From: Rhizobium sp. Q54
GTDB taxonomy: Bacteria > Pseudomonadota > Alphaproteobacteria > UBA2966 > CAIVPW01
Direction of reading: 5' to 3'
Length of the DNA stretch: 34,593 nt
Assembly (NCBI GenBank): GCA_945904955.1
Contig: CAMDPO010000025.1
Location: 1-34,593, forward strand
The notes under the pieces are model-generated. The model had not been told where the DNA came from and did not search any database. It saw only the letters and a list, made by a program, of their open reading frames with translations. The first letter of the stretch is position 1. Every line of letters starts with the position of its first letter. The position numbers were made by a program, and so were the translations under genes. This document shows positions 1 to 7,922 of the stretch, piece by piece.

Positions 1-1
1 C

Positions 2-133
2 AAGCACCTCTTGCGCAAGGCAGCACAGCGATCAACCGCAACTCTCTGGGACAAAATCGGCGAACTCCTCGCCAGCTACACCTCACAAGAATGCGCCAAC
101 TACTTCCGAAACTCAGGCTATGCGTCAACCTAA
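2..133 (+). CDS. IS630-family transposase, C-terminal fragment (cut by window start)
   Basis: The first 44 codons read as an open frame ending in TAA. The tail has the typical IS630/Tc1-mariner DDE transposase ending: KHLLRKAAQR, then a Trp-containing helix (TLWDKIGELL), then ECANYFRNSGYAST at the C-terminus. The ECANYxxNxGYAST ending is common in this family. The catalytic DDE core lies upstream and outside the window, so I cannot tell whether the element is intact. The terminal inverted repeat should lie shortly after the stop, between about 134 and 220, but one end alone does not fix it. The element abuts a decayed DNA methyltransferase gene and probably caused or accompanied its truncation. 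Confidence 0.8.
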   Translation, partial: KHLLRKAAQRSTATLWDKIGELLASYTSQECANYFRNSGYAST

Positions 134-145
134 GATGAAAGCGCT

Positions 146-491
146 CTAGTCGGACAAATTGATCGAAGAGGCGACCGGGCCGATCGTCCAGACCGCGCAT
201 GCGACCAGCGGAGCTAATGGTTGGCATGGCGGTCCCCCCGTCAGCAGATCGGGCCGCCAAGCCGGGCCCTTCTCACCGGGGCGTAGGTCCGCGCCGCGCA
301 CGTCACGAATGTCCGCCTCAATGAGGCGAGTGCCGGCCAAGTGCCCGTTCCGCTGATTCGCGCGCAGGGTTTCCGCGGCGTCTGGGTCTACCTCGACGGC
401 CGCTACCGATCGCCAGCCTGCCGCCTCCAAGCAATCTTGAAAGTCCGCCCGCTCCTGCGAACAGATCAATGGCGGTTAGCTGACGCGACAT
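146..491 (-). pseudogene. DNA (cytosine-5-)-methyltransferase remnant, frameshifted and truncated
   Basis: On the minus strand an ATG at 491 opens MSRQLTAIDLFAGAGGLS, the AdoMet-binding motif I of Dcm-type C5 methyltransferases. The frame then goes off. In a second minus frame the family sequence continues with LEAAGWRSVAAVEVDPDA, then DIRDV, then DLLTGGPPCQP, which is motif IV with the catalytic Cys of PCQ. The shift falls at about 428-445. After PPCQP the family pattern is lost (near 221) and the frame stops at 146, next to the IS630-type transposase. About 90 residues of a protein normally over 300 residues long remain, without the target-recognition region. It therefore cannot be an active methyltransferase. 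No partner restriction endonuclease is visible. Confidence 0.8.
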
Positions 492-597
492 GCACGTGCC
501 CCGGCGGCGACTTGGCGTACCGGAACGTACAGCGAACGCGCCTCCGGCGACAAAGTCTAGTGAAGGCGTTACGCCTAGCGGGTAAATACAAAAAGTA

Positions 598-626
598 TTG
601 CAACGGGACACGAACCGTAGTATTGT
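598..626 (+). promoter_or_regulatory. sigma-70-type promoter for the DUF5681 gene
   Basis: TTGCAA (598-603) and TATTGT (621-626) are separated by exactly 17 bp in a locally AT-rich stretch. Both hexamers match the housekeeping consensus at four or more positions. Transcription would begin near 633, leaving about 27 nt of leader. That leader contains CAGGAG at about 648-653 ahead of the ATG at 660. Confidence 0.5.
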
Positions 627-659
627 GCCTCCTACCTCACCCGGGCTCAGGAGCAAGCA

Positions 660-1241
660 ATGTCGGCCGAATCCCTCTCATCCGCAGTCCCGGCGTCGAC
701 CCCGCCGGACTCCGTCGATACGCCGCGTAATCCCGCGTATTTAACGCGGGGACGGCCCTTCGAGCAGGGCAACCCAGGTCGCCCGAAGGGCTCCCGCAAC
801 AAGGTCACCGCCATGGCCGAGGCCCTCCTGGCCGAGCACGCCGAGGCGTTGCTGCGCAAGGCCATCGAGCTCGCCGCGAACGGCAACGTCACCGCGCTCC
901 GCCTGTGCCTCGATCGCGTCGTGCCGCCACGCCGTCAGCCGCCCATCGACGCGGCGCTTGCCCCCATCGCCACGCGCGACGACGCCGATGCTGCCGTGAT
1001 GCAGGTCGCCAATCTCGTCGCTGCGGGCGAGATGTCGCCGAGCGAGGGGCAGGGGCTCGTGCGCCTGTTCGAGCGCCAATCGCTGTCTCTCGCCGCGCGG
1101 GAACACGCGGCGGCACGCGAAGAGCGGCGTCAGCGCGCAGTCGAGCAGCTCACGAGCCGGTTGAGTGAGAGCGAGCTCGAAGACTCGTTGCGGGAAGCCT
1201 GGCGCCGCGAAGGGTTCGCCGCCGACGCGTCGGACGACTAG
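660..1241 (+). CDS. DUF5681 domain protein
   Basis: 193 residues. Residues about 30-48 contain RGRPFEQGNPGRPKGSRNK, the GNPGRPKGSRN signature of the DUF5681 family, which is often found in phage-like or mobile regions and has no settled function. The signature is followed by an acidic, Ala-rich helical stretch (MAEALLAEHAEALLRKAIEL) and a C-terminal Arg/Glu-rich helical region (about 145-190) that may form a coiled coil. The basic, AT-hook-like GRPKGSRNK suggests DNA contact, but that is inference. The ATG is supported by CAGGAG 6-7 nt upstream. The gene is monocistronic, with a good promoter at 598-626. Its stop shares the four bases CTAG with the stop of the convergent membrane-protein gene. 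Confidence 0.75.
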   Translation: MSAESLSSAVPASTPPDSVDTPRNPAYLTRGRPFEQGNPGRPKGSRNKVTAMAEALLAEHAEALLRKAIELAANGNVTALRLCLDRVVPPRRQPPIDAALAPIATRDDADAAVMQVANLVAAGEMSPSEGQGLVRLFERQSLSLAAREHAAAREERRQRAVEQLTSRLSESELEDSLREAWRREGFAADASDD

Positions 1242-1645
1242 CGCCCGCGCGCCGCTCGCGCGGCGAGCAGCGACAGCACGAACGCCACCGCGATCAGGAT
1301 GTGCAGCACCAGATGGTTGGCATCCGGCGGCAGGTGTGTCGCGTCACCGGGCAGCACCTGCACGTTGTCCGCGAACCAGCGCGCGTAGGTGCGCTGCCAA
1401 GCCGGCGCCGCGCCCTGGTAGTAGGGCACCCACCACGTGGCGATCTGCAAGGCAGCCCACGCGCCGGTCGCCGCCACCGCGCCCAGGGTGGCAACGCGTC
1501 CGCCGCGCCACAACGAAACCACCAACACGATCGTCAGCACGCCCAGCAGCAGGTCCACCTGCTCCTGCCCATTGCTGCCGTCGACGAAGGTGTTCCACGG
1601 CCCGAGGTCGACCCACTCGACCAGCTGCAGGTAGACGCCCAGCAC
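1238..1645 (-). CDS. small integral membrane protein, unknown function
   Basis: 135 residues from a GTG start. There are two central hydrophobic segments (about 31-48, LLLGVLTIVLVVSLW, and about 53-73) and one at the C-terminus (about 110-130). A conserved-looking motif YLQLVEWVDLGPWN sits at the N-terminus. It follows purF on the same strand by 57 nt. The frame is continuous with purF: the purF TAG is the stop codon that bounds it upstream. The codons between that TAG and the GTG encode AGIAIA, which would complete a first membrane helix, but no other usual start codon exists there. The true N-terminus is therefore uncertain. I do not recognise the family beyond its membrane character. Confidence 0.6.
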   Translation of the reverse strand: MLGVYLQLVEWVDLGPWNTFVDGSNGQEQVDLLLGVLTIVLVVSLWRGGRVATLGAVAATGAWAALQIATWWVPYYQGAAPAWQRTYARWFADNVQVLPGDATHLPPDANHLVLHILIAVAFVLSLLAARAARGR

Positions 1646-1702
1646 GGCGATCGCGATCCCCGCGCGGCGCGATTCGGCAAGTCCCGGTGGTGGCGTCTGG
1701 TC

Positions 1703-3178
1703 CTACCCGCGCTCGGACAGCAGCGACAGCTGCGCCGGCTGGTCGCCCGACAGGAAGTCGGTGAGGGCGATGGGATACTCGCCCGAGAAGCACGCGTCGC
1801 AGAATTGCGGCGTCTTCGGGTTGCGCGCCTGCTGCCCGGTGGCGCGATAGAGGCCGTCGAGCGAGATGAAGCTGAGCGAGTCGACGCCGATGTACTTGCG
1901 CATCTCCTCGATGGTGCGGCTCGACGCCAGCAGGTCCTCGCGCATCGGCGTATCGACGCCGTAGAAGCACGAGTTGGTGGTGGGCGGCGAGGCGACGCGC
2001 ATGTGCACCTCTTTGGCGCCCGCGTTGCGCACCATGTCGACGATCTTCACCGACGTGGTGCCGCGCACGATCGAATCGTCCACCAGGATGACGCGCTTGC
2101 CGGTGATGGTGGCGCGATTGGCGTTGTGCTTGAGCTTCACGCCGAGGTGGCGGATCTGCGCGGCCGGCTCGATGAACGTACGGCCGACGTAGTGGTTGCG
2201 GATGATGCCGAGCTCGAAGGGCAGGCCCGCCGCGTGGGCATAGCCGATCGCCGCCGGCACGCCGGAGTCCGGCACCGGCACCACCATGTCGGCGTCGGCG
2301 GGCGCCTCGCGGGCGAGCTCGGCGCCGATGCGCTGGCGCACCTCGTAGACGTTGGTACCTTCGACGATGCTGTCGGGGCGCGCGAAGTACACGTACTCGA
2401 ACACGCAGAACTTGGGCGATACGGGCAGGAACGGCTTCAGGCTCTTCAGCCCCGACTCGTCGATGATGACGATCTCGCCCGGGTCGATGTCGCGCACGAA
2501 GCGCGCGCCGAGGATGTCGAGCGCGCACGTCTCGGAGGCCAAGATCAGGGCGCCGTCGAGCTCGCCCAGCACCAGCGGCCGCACCCCGTACGGATCGCGC
2601 GCGCCGAGCATGAAGTTCTGGGTCATGGCGACCAGCGAGTAGGTGCCGACCAGCTGCTTGAGCGCCTCGATGATGCGCAGCACCACGCCGGGCGACGCGG
2701 TCGCCGGCGGCACCATGGCGCGCGGCTCGCGCGCGGTGGCGATCAAGTGGACGATCGCTTCGGTGTCGGTGGTGGATTGGAAGATGCAGCCGCGGCTGAC
2801 CAGCTCGCGCTTCAGCGCACCGGCGTTGGTCAGGTTGCCGTTGTGGGCGATGGCGAGGCCGCCGAAGTCGAACTCGGCGAACAGCGGCTGCACGTTGCGC
2901 AGCGTCGTGCCGCCGGTAGTGGCGTAGCGCACGTGGCCGATCGCCGAGCGCCCACGCAGCTGGGCGATGACCTTCGGGTCGTTGAAGTGGTCGCCGACCA
3001 GGCCAAGGCTGCGCTCGGCGTTGAACTGCTTGCCGTCGAAGGAGACGATGCCGGCGCCTTCCTGGCCGCGGTGCTGCAAGGCGTGCAGTCCGAGCGCCAC
3101 GTGCGCCGTGGCCGAGTCGTGGCCGAAGATGCCAAAGACCCCGCACTCTTCGCGGAATTTGTCGACCGGAAGTGCCAT
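1703..3178 (-). CDS. purF: amidophosphoribosyltransferase
   Basis: 491 residues. The enzyme commits PRPP to purine synthesis, making 5-phosphoribosylamine from PRPP and glutamine in the cytosol. An 11-residue propeptide (MALPVDKFREE) precedes Cys12, the class-II glutamine amidotransferase nucleophile (ECGVFGIFGH). Further marks are GHVRYATTG and AHNGNLTN in the glutaminase domain, and the PRPP loop VILVDDSIVRGTTS in the C-terminal phosphoribosyltransferase domain. All four cysteines expected for a Bacillus-type [4Fe-4S] cluster are present: KFCVFEY, TNSCFYG and the pair in FCDAC. It is therefore probably an Fe-S, propeptide-processed enzyme. It lies 56 nt downstream of cvpA, the usual partner, with a GGGAG ribosome-binding site before the ATG. 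Confidence 0.97.
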   Translation of the reverse strand: MALPVDKFREECGVFGIFGHDSATAHVALGLHALQHRGQEGAGIVSFDGKQFNAERSLGLVGDHFNDPKVIAQLRGRSAIGHVRYATTGGTTLRNVQPLFAEFDFGGLAIAHNGNLTNAGALKRELVSRGCIFQSTTDTEAIVHLIATAREPRAMVPPATASPGVVLRIIEALKQLVGTYSLVAMTQNFMLGARDPYGVRPLVLGELDGALILASETCALDILGARFVRDIDPGEIVIIDESGLKSLKPFLPVSPKFCVFEYVYFARPDSIVEGTNVYEVRQRIGAELAREAPADADMVVPVPDSGVPAAIGYAHAAGLPFELGIIRNHYVGRTFIEPAAQIRHLGVKLKHNANRATITGKRVILVDDSIVRGTTSVKIVDMVRNAGAKEVHMRVASPPTTNSCFYGVDTPMREDLLASSRTIEEMRKYIGVDSLSFISLDGLYRATGQQARNPKTPQFCDACFSGEYPIALTDFLSGDQPAQLSLLSERG

Positions 3179-3234
3179 GCCCCGAAGCTCCCGCTATGTA
3201 CTCTAGGCGTCCGCCCCGAACGCCTTCGCTCTGC

Positions 3235-3762
3235 CTACGTCAGCCCGCGCGTCGCGTCCCGCAATCCCTGGGGGACGAGGCTGATCAGCCAGTCGCTGGT
3301 CCGCTCCACGTATGGCATCAGCCGCGCCTCGACGATCCAGGCCGGCCGCTCTGCTCCCACCGGGAAGAGCAGCGCCTCGATCGGTACATAGAGTACGACG
3401 ACGATCAAAGCCCCGCGCACCGCGCCCCAAATAAATCCGAGCCAGCGGTCCAGGAACCCAAGGTTTGAGCCACGCACCCGCTCGGCCAAGGGGTGGGTGA
3501 CGACCAGGGCCACCACCAGCACCACGACGAACACCACGACGATGGTCGCGCCGTCGGCGACCAATTCGTTGGGCAGCCAGCCCCGCGCCGTGTCCGCCAG
3601 GTTGGTGCGCGTGAACAGGTAGTACGTGGCCAAGCCCGCCGCCGCAACCGCCGCCACGGTCAGAAACTCGCGCACGAAGCCGCGCGCATACGCCAGGAGT
3701 GCCGAGATGGCGATGATCGCGATGATCGTCAAATCGACGAACAGGGAGGCGGAGGTCACCAT
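3235..3762 (-). CDS. cvpA: CvpA family inner-membrane protein
   Basis: 175 residues with four predicted membrane helices at about 8-24, 30-50, 72-92 and 112-132. The family pattern is clear: an N-terminal SLFVDLTIIAIIAISALL, then YARGFVREFLTV, and the later RWLGFIWGAVRGALIVVV. CvpA was first found as a colicin V production gene in E. coli and is also linked to envelope stress and bile tolerance. Its mechanism is not settled. It starts 4 nt after the radA stop and precedes purF, a conserved proteobacterial arrangement, so it is almost certainly co-transcribed with both. Confidence 0.92.
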   Translation of the reverse strand: MVTSASLFVDLTIIAIIAISALLAYARGFVREFLTVAAVAAAGLATYYLFTRTNLADTARGWLPNELVADGATIVVVFVVVLVVALVVTHPLAERVRGSNLGFLDRWLGFIWGAVRGALIVVVLYVPIEALLFPVGAERPAWIVEARLMPYVERTSDWLISLVPQGLRDATRGLT

Positions 3763-3766
3763 GGGC

Positions 3767-5197
3767 CTAGCGCACCTTTCTCTCGCGCAAGGGCAGGGGC
3801 GCGTCGATGTCGTCGCGCGAGGACGCGCGCGCTTCCAGCGCGACGCCGCCCACCCGCGCCACCAGGTCGCTCAGGTGCCGGATCGTCACCACGTTGAGGG
3901 CGCTGTCCTCGGCGTCGCCGCGCGCCGGCGGTGTCCATGCCGACTTGAATCCAAGCTTCGCCGCTTCCTTCAGGCGCAACGCGCTGTGGGCAACCGCGCG
4001 CACGTCGCCCGACAACCCGACCTCGCCGAACAGCACAGTCCCCGCCGGCACCGGCTCGCCGGTCAGCGACGAGACAAGCGCCGCGGCCGCGGCCAGGTCC
4101 GCGCCCGGCTCCGAAATACGCAAGCCGCCCGTGACGTTCAGATACACGTCGCGTCCCGCCATGGCCACGCCACAGCGCGCCTCCAGCACCGCCAGCACCA
4201 TGGCCAGCCGCGCCGAGTCCCAGCCCACCACCGCGCGCCGCGGCGTGGCGAGCGGCGAGGGCGCCACCAATGCCTGGATTTCCACCAGCACCGGCCGCGT
4301 CCCCTCGATGCCGGCGAACACCGCCGTGCCCGACGTGTTGGCGGAATGGTCCGACAGGAACAGCGCCGACGGATTCGGCTCCTCGCGCAATCCCGCCGCG
4401 GTCATCGTGAACACGCCGATCTCGTCCGCCGGGCCGAAGCGGTTCTTGGTGGCGCGCAGAATGCGGAACGTATGGCCGCGCTCGCCTTCGAACGTCAGTA
4501 CGGTGTCCACCATGTGCTCGAGCACGCGCGGGCCGGCGATGACGCCTTCCTTGGTGACATGACCGAGCAGCACCAGCGCGGCACCGCTGCGTTTCGCCTG
4601 CGCCACCAGCGCCTGGGCGCTGCCGCGCACCTGCGCCACCGAACCCGGCGCCGAGTCGAGCCCTTCGACGAACATGGTCTGAATCGAATCGATCACGACG
4701 ATCGCCGGCGCCTCGCCTTGCTCCAGCGTCGCCAGGATGTCGCTGACGTTGGTGGCCGCCACCAGCCGCACGGGCGCGTCACCGCACCCCAGGCGCTGCG
4801 CCCGATGGCGCACCTGGTCGGCCGCCTCTTCGCCGGTGACGTAGGTCGCCGGCAACTTGAGCTTCGCCAGCGCGCCCGCCACCTGCAGCAGCAGCGTCGA
4901 TTTGCCGATGCCCGGCTCGCCTCCCACCAGGGTCGCCGAGCCCGGCACGAGTCCGCCGCCGGTAACCACGTCGAACTCGCGAATGCCCGACTGCAGCCGG
5001 CGCAGCTCGCGCGCCATGCCCGACAGGTTCTCCGATTTCAGCGCGCGCCCTTGCGCCGCCGATGTGCTCTTGGGCGCCGCCTCGGGAACGACCTCTTCGA
5101 CAATGGTGTTCCACGCGCCGCACGCCTCGCACTTGCCGGCCCACTTGCCCGACACGGCGCCGCACGACTGGCAGACATTGCGCGAGCGCTTGCTCAC
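3767..5197 (-). CDS. radA: DNA repair protein RadA/Sms
   Basis: 476 residues, full length for the family. The N-terminal zinc finger has Cys9, Cys12, Cys23 and Cys26 (CQSC and CEAC). A RecA-like ATPase follows, with Walker A GGEPGIGKST at about 92-101 and Walker B-type IVVIDSIQTM. The RadA-specific KNRFG motif is present (ATKNRFGPADEIG). The C-terminal Lon-protease-like domain includes the GDVRAVAHSALRLKEAAKLG region. RadA is a hexameric branch-migration helicase acting on recombination intermediates in homologous recombination and repair. The GTG start overlaps the mlaF stop (GTGA), so translation is probably coupled to the gene upstream. Confidence 0.96.
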   Translation of the reverse strand: MSKRSRNVCQSCGAVSGKWAGKCEACGAWNTIVEEVVPEAAPKSTSAAQGRALKSENLSGMARELRRLQSGIREFDVVTGGGLVPGSATLVGGEPGIGKSTLLLQVAGALAKLKLPATYVTGEEAADQVRHRAQRLGCGDAPVRLVAATNVSDILATLEQGEAPAIVVIDSIQTMFVEGLDSAPGSVAQVRGSAQALVAQAKRSGAALVLLGHVTKEGVIAGPRVLEHMVDTVLTFEGERGHTFRILRATKNRFGPADEIGVFTMTAAGLREEPNPSALFLSDHSANTSGTAVFAGIEGTRPVLVEIQALVAPSPLATPRRAVVGWDSARLAMVLAVLEARCGVAMAGRDVYLNVTGGLRISEPGADLAAAAALVSSLTGEPVPAGTVLFGEVGLSGDVRAVAHSALRLKEAAKLGFKSAWTPPARGDAEDSALNVVTIRHLSDLVARVGGVALEARASSRDDIDAPLPLRERKVR

Positions 5198-6003
5198 TGC
5201 GTCACCTCGACCTTGATCGGCCCTTCGGCGCGACCATGGATGAACTGCTCGACGTGGGCATTGCCCGAGCGGTCGATCTGGCTCACCGGTCCCTGCCAGA
5301 TGATGCGGCCGCCGTGCAGCATCGCGACGCGGTCGCCGATCTTGCGTGCGCTCGCCATGTCATGGGTGATCGATATCCCCGTGGCGCCGAGATCGCGCAC
5401 ACGCGCGGCAATCAGGTCGTTGATGACGTCGCTCATGATCGGGTCGAGCCCGGTGGTCGGCTCGTCGAAGAACAGGATCTCGGGGTGCGTGGCGATGGCG
5501 CGGGCAAGGCCGACGCGCTTCTTCATGCCGCCCGATAGCTCGGCCGGCCACAGCATGGCGACGTCGGGCCCGAGGCCGACCTTGGCGAGGTTCTCGACGG
5601 CGATGGGTTTCGCTTGGGCGCGCGGCATGCCGCGTCCCTCGACCAGGCCGAAGGCGACGTTCTCCCAGACGCGCAGGGAGTCGAACAAGGCGGCGCTCTG
5701 GAACAGCATGCCGAACTTGGCGAGGAGCGCGTCGCGCTCGCGGCCGCGCACCTTGATCGCGTCGATGCCGTCCACCTCGATGGTGCCGGCATCCGGCTTC
5801 ACGAGTCCCAGGATGCACTTGAGCAGCACCGACTTGCCGCTGCCCGAGCTGCCGATGACGACGACCGACTCGCCCTTGGCGACGTCGAGGTCGACGCCGT
5901 TGAGCACGACTTTCTTGCCGAACGCCTTTTTAACGCCGCGCAGGCGGATCTTGGGCGTGCCGTGCGGCATGACTTCAGGCGCGTTCTTCTCGACGGCGCT
6001 CAT
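5194..6003 (-). CDS. mlaF: MlaF-type ABC transporter ATP-binding protein
   Basis: 269 residues, a single ABC ATPase domain. Walker A is GSSGSGKSVLLKC (about 52-64), the signature is LSGGMKKRVGLARAI and Walker B is ILFFDEPTTGLDP, followed by the H-loop SITHDM. SGGMKKRV is characteristic of the Mla/Ttg2A lipid-transport ATPases. With the MlaE-like permease immediately upstream it would power phospholipid movement between inner and outer membrane. The start lies 10 nt after the mlaE stop and its own stop overlaps the radA GTG. No MlaD, MlaC or MlaB gene is seen next to it, so those partners must be encoded elsewhere if the system is complete. Confidence 0.9.
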   Translation of the reverse strand: MSAVEKNAPEVMPHGTPKIRLRGVKKAFGKKVVLNGVDLDVAKGESVVVIGSSGSGKSVLLKCILGLVKPDAGTIEVDGIDAIKVRGRERDALLAKFGMLFQSAALFDSLRVWENVAFGLVEGRGMPRAQAKPIAVENLAKVGLGPDVAMLWPAELSGGMKKRVGLARAIATHPEILFFDEPTTGLDPIMSDVINDLIAARVRDLGATGISITHDMASARKIGDRVAMLHGGRIIWQGPVSQIDRSGNAHVEQFIHGRAEGPIKVEVTQ

Positions 6004-6013
6004 GCCAAGGGAC

Positions 6014-6802
6014 TCATGACTGCACGAAGAACAGCTCGGTCAGGATGTAATCCGCCGAGAGCAGCAGGATTGAAGCTGACACCACGGCGTTGGTCGCCGC
6101 GGCTCCGACGCCCTGGGCGCCGCCGCGGCTGTGATAGCCGTGGTAGCAGCCCATCAGCGCGATGATGAACCCGAACACCGCCGCCTTCACCAGACCCGAC
6201 ACGACGTCCTGGATCTCCATGAAGTCGAGCGTGCTGCTTAGGTACGACTGCGACGTGAAGCCGAGCTTGAGGGTGCCGACCAGGAATGCGCCGAACACGC
6301 CGATGGCGTCACCAATCAGTACCAGGAACGGCAGCGTGATCGCCGCCGCCAGGATGCGCGGTGCGACGAGGTACCGGAACGGATTGGTGGACAGCGTCGT
6401 CAACGCGTCGATCTGCTCGGTGACGCGCATCGTGCCGATCTCGGCGGCGATGGCAGCGCCGACGCGGCCCGCCACCATCAGGCCGGCAATGACCGGCCCC
6501 AGCTCGCGGGTGATGCCGATCACGACGATGCTGGCGACGGCGCTCTCCGCGTTGAAGCGCGCGGAGCCCAGAAAGATCTGCAGCGCCAGCACCATGCCGG
6601 TGAACAGCGCCGTCAGACCGACCACCGGCAGCGAGAAGTAGCCGATGCTCACCATCTGGCGCAGCAACAGGCGCCCGTACAACGGCGGCGTCAGGCAGGC
6701 GGCCACGCCGTGGGCGGCGAAGAGCGAGAGGCGTCCCGCTACCGCCAGGAACGCAAGCGTCGTGCGTCCGATGGCGGCGAGGAAGCCGAGCACTGAGTCC
6801 AT
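6014..6802 (-). CDS. mlaE: MlaE-type ABC transporter permease
   Basis: 262 residues of the MlaE family. Several hydrophobic segments lie at about 50-72, 95-115, 150-180, 195-215 and 240-258. Family motifs are present: FSLPVVGLTALFTGMVLALQ, then RELGPVIAGLMVAGRVGAAIAAE, then MRVTEQIDAL. This is the membrane core of the Mla phospholipid transporter. The ATG overlaps the alr stop by one base (TGATG), implying co-translation with alr. An outer-membrane maintenance operon is thus embedded in an alr-radA-cvpA-purF string. Confidence 0.9.
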   Translation of the reverse strand: MDSVLGFLAAIGRTTLAFLAVAGRLSLFAAHGVAACLTPPLYGRLLLRQMVSIGYFSLPVVGLTALFTGMVLALQIFLGSARFNAESAVASIVVIGITRELGPVIAGLMVAGRVGAAIAAEIGTMRVTEQIDALTTLSTNPFRYLVAPRILAAAITLPFLVLIGDAIGVFGAFLVGTLKLGFTSQSYLSSTLDFMEIQDVVSGLVKAAVFGFIIALMGCYHGYHSRGGAQGVGAAATNAVVSASILLLSADYILTELFFVQS

Positions 6803-7911
6803 CAGCCGCGATACTCGCGGTGATAGCGCGCGCCCAGCGACGTCAGGATCTCGTACGGAATGGTGCCGGCGTGCGTAGCGACTTCGTCCAAGCTGATGCC
6901 GCCGCCGATCAGGCTCACCGGCGCGCCCGGCTGGGCGTCCGCTTCCGGCACGGCACTGACGTCGAGGGTGATCAGGTCCATCGACACGCGCCCGACGACG
7001 GGCACGCGCACAGCCCCGACCATCGCCACGCCGCGCCCGCTAGCCGAGCGCAGATACCCGTCGGCGTAGCCGGCGGCGACGGTCGCGATGCGGGTGGGAA
7101 CTGTCACGGAGAAGGCGGCACCGTAGCCAACGGTCTCGTTCGCGTCAACGCGCCGACTCTGCAGGATTCTGCCTTGCAAATGAACCACTTCGGCCATCGG
7201 GTTGACCCCCGATGGGACGGCCAAGGGCGTGGGATTCGCGCCATACAGGGCGATGCCGGGACGCACCAACTCGAAGCGGTAGCCGTCGCCCAGGAAGATG
7301 CCCGCCGAGTTCGCCAGGCTCTGCGGCGCCGAGGGCAGCGCGGCGCAGCGCTGCAGGAACGTCACCAGCTGGCGCCGGTTCATCTTGTTGGCCGATTCTT
7401 CCGCGCAGGCCAGGTGACTCATCACCAGGCGCACGTCGCAGCCGGCCACCTTGCTGCGGTCCAGCCCGATCTTCTGGACCTCGACGGCGCTGAGCCCGAG
7501 ACGGTTCATGCCGGTGTCGATGTGCAACACGCACGGCAGGGGGGTGCCGCCGGTCTTGGCGAGCTCGTTCCACAGGGCCACCTGCGGCAGGGAGTTGAGC
7601 ACCGGCAGCAGGTCGAGGCGACGCACCTCTTCGGCCTCGGTGCGTGCACTCACGCCATGCAGCACGACGATGGACGGCTCTTCGTGCGGGGAGCGCGCCT
7701 CCGGCGCGCCGAGGATGCCGCGCAGCGCGATGGCCTCATCGACGGTCGCGACGAAGAACGTGCCGCATCCCGCCGCTGCGAGCGCGCGCGCAACTTCGGC
7801 AACGCCGAGCCCGTACGCGTCAGCCTTGACCACGGCGGCGCACTCGGCTGGCGCCGCGCGCTCGGACAGCAGGCGCCAGTTCGCAACGATGGCGCCGAGG
7901 TCGATCGACAA
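6802..7911 (-). CDS. alr: alanine racemase
   Basis: About 369 residues. PLP-dependent interconversion of L- and D-alanine supplies D-Ala for peptidoglycan. The PLP lysine is in VVKADAYGLG near the N-terminus, and the catalytic Tyr is in the ETVGYGAAF region of the C-terminal barrel. RPGIALYGANP and GRVSMDLITLDV are further family landmarks. The start is uncertain. No ATG or GTG is in frame near the expected N-terminus (LSIDLGAIVANWRLL). A TTG at 7911 or the CTG at 7926, which overlaps the TGA of the upstream gene, are the options. I chose TTG because it is the commoner alternative codon. The upstream secreted-protein gene ends 11 nt before it, and mlaE follows with a one-base overlap. Confidence 0.92.
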   Translation of the reverse strand: MSIDLGAIVANWRLLSERAAPAECAAVVKADAYGLGVAEVARALAAAGCGTFFVATVDEAIALRGILGAPEARSPHEEPSIVVLHGVSARTEAEEVRRLDLLPVLNSLPQVALWNELAKTGGTPLPCVLHIDTGMNRLGLSAVEVQKIGLDRSKVAGCDVRLVMSHLACAEESANKMNRRQLVTFLQRCAALPSAPQSLANSAGIFLGDGYRFELVRPGIALYGANPTPLAVPSGVNPMAEVVHLQGRILQSRRVDANETVGYGAAFSVTVPTRIATVAAGYADGYLRSASGRGVAMVGAVRVPVVGRVSMDLITLDVSAVPEADAQPGAPVSLIGGGISLDEVATHAGTIPYEILTSLGARYHREYRG

Positions 7912-7922
7912 TGTCGCGACGG

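Noticed and set aside
159-356. A 65-codon plus-strand frame overlapping the methyltransferase remnant
   Set aside because: The minus-strand reading carries the methyltransferase motifs; the plus frame turns Arg/Ser-rich and matches nothing I know.
1301-3391. A plus-strand open frame of nearly 700 codons across purF
   Set aside because: It is a shadow of purF in GC-rich DNA: strongly Arg/His/Asp-rich with no family motif, while the minus strand encodes PurF with all catalytic residues.
3626-6019. A plus-strand open frame of about 800 codons across radA and mlaF
   Set aside because: Shadow frame of two well-identified minus-strand genes, with low-complexity Arg/His composition.
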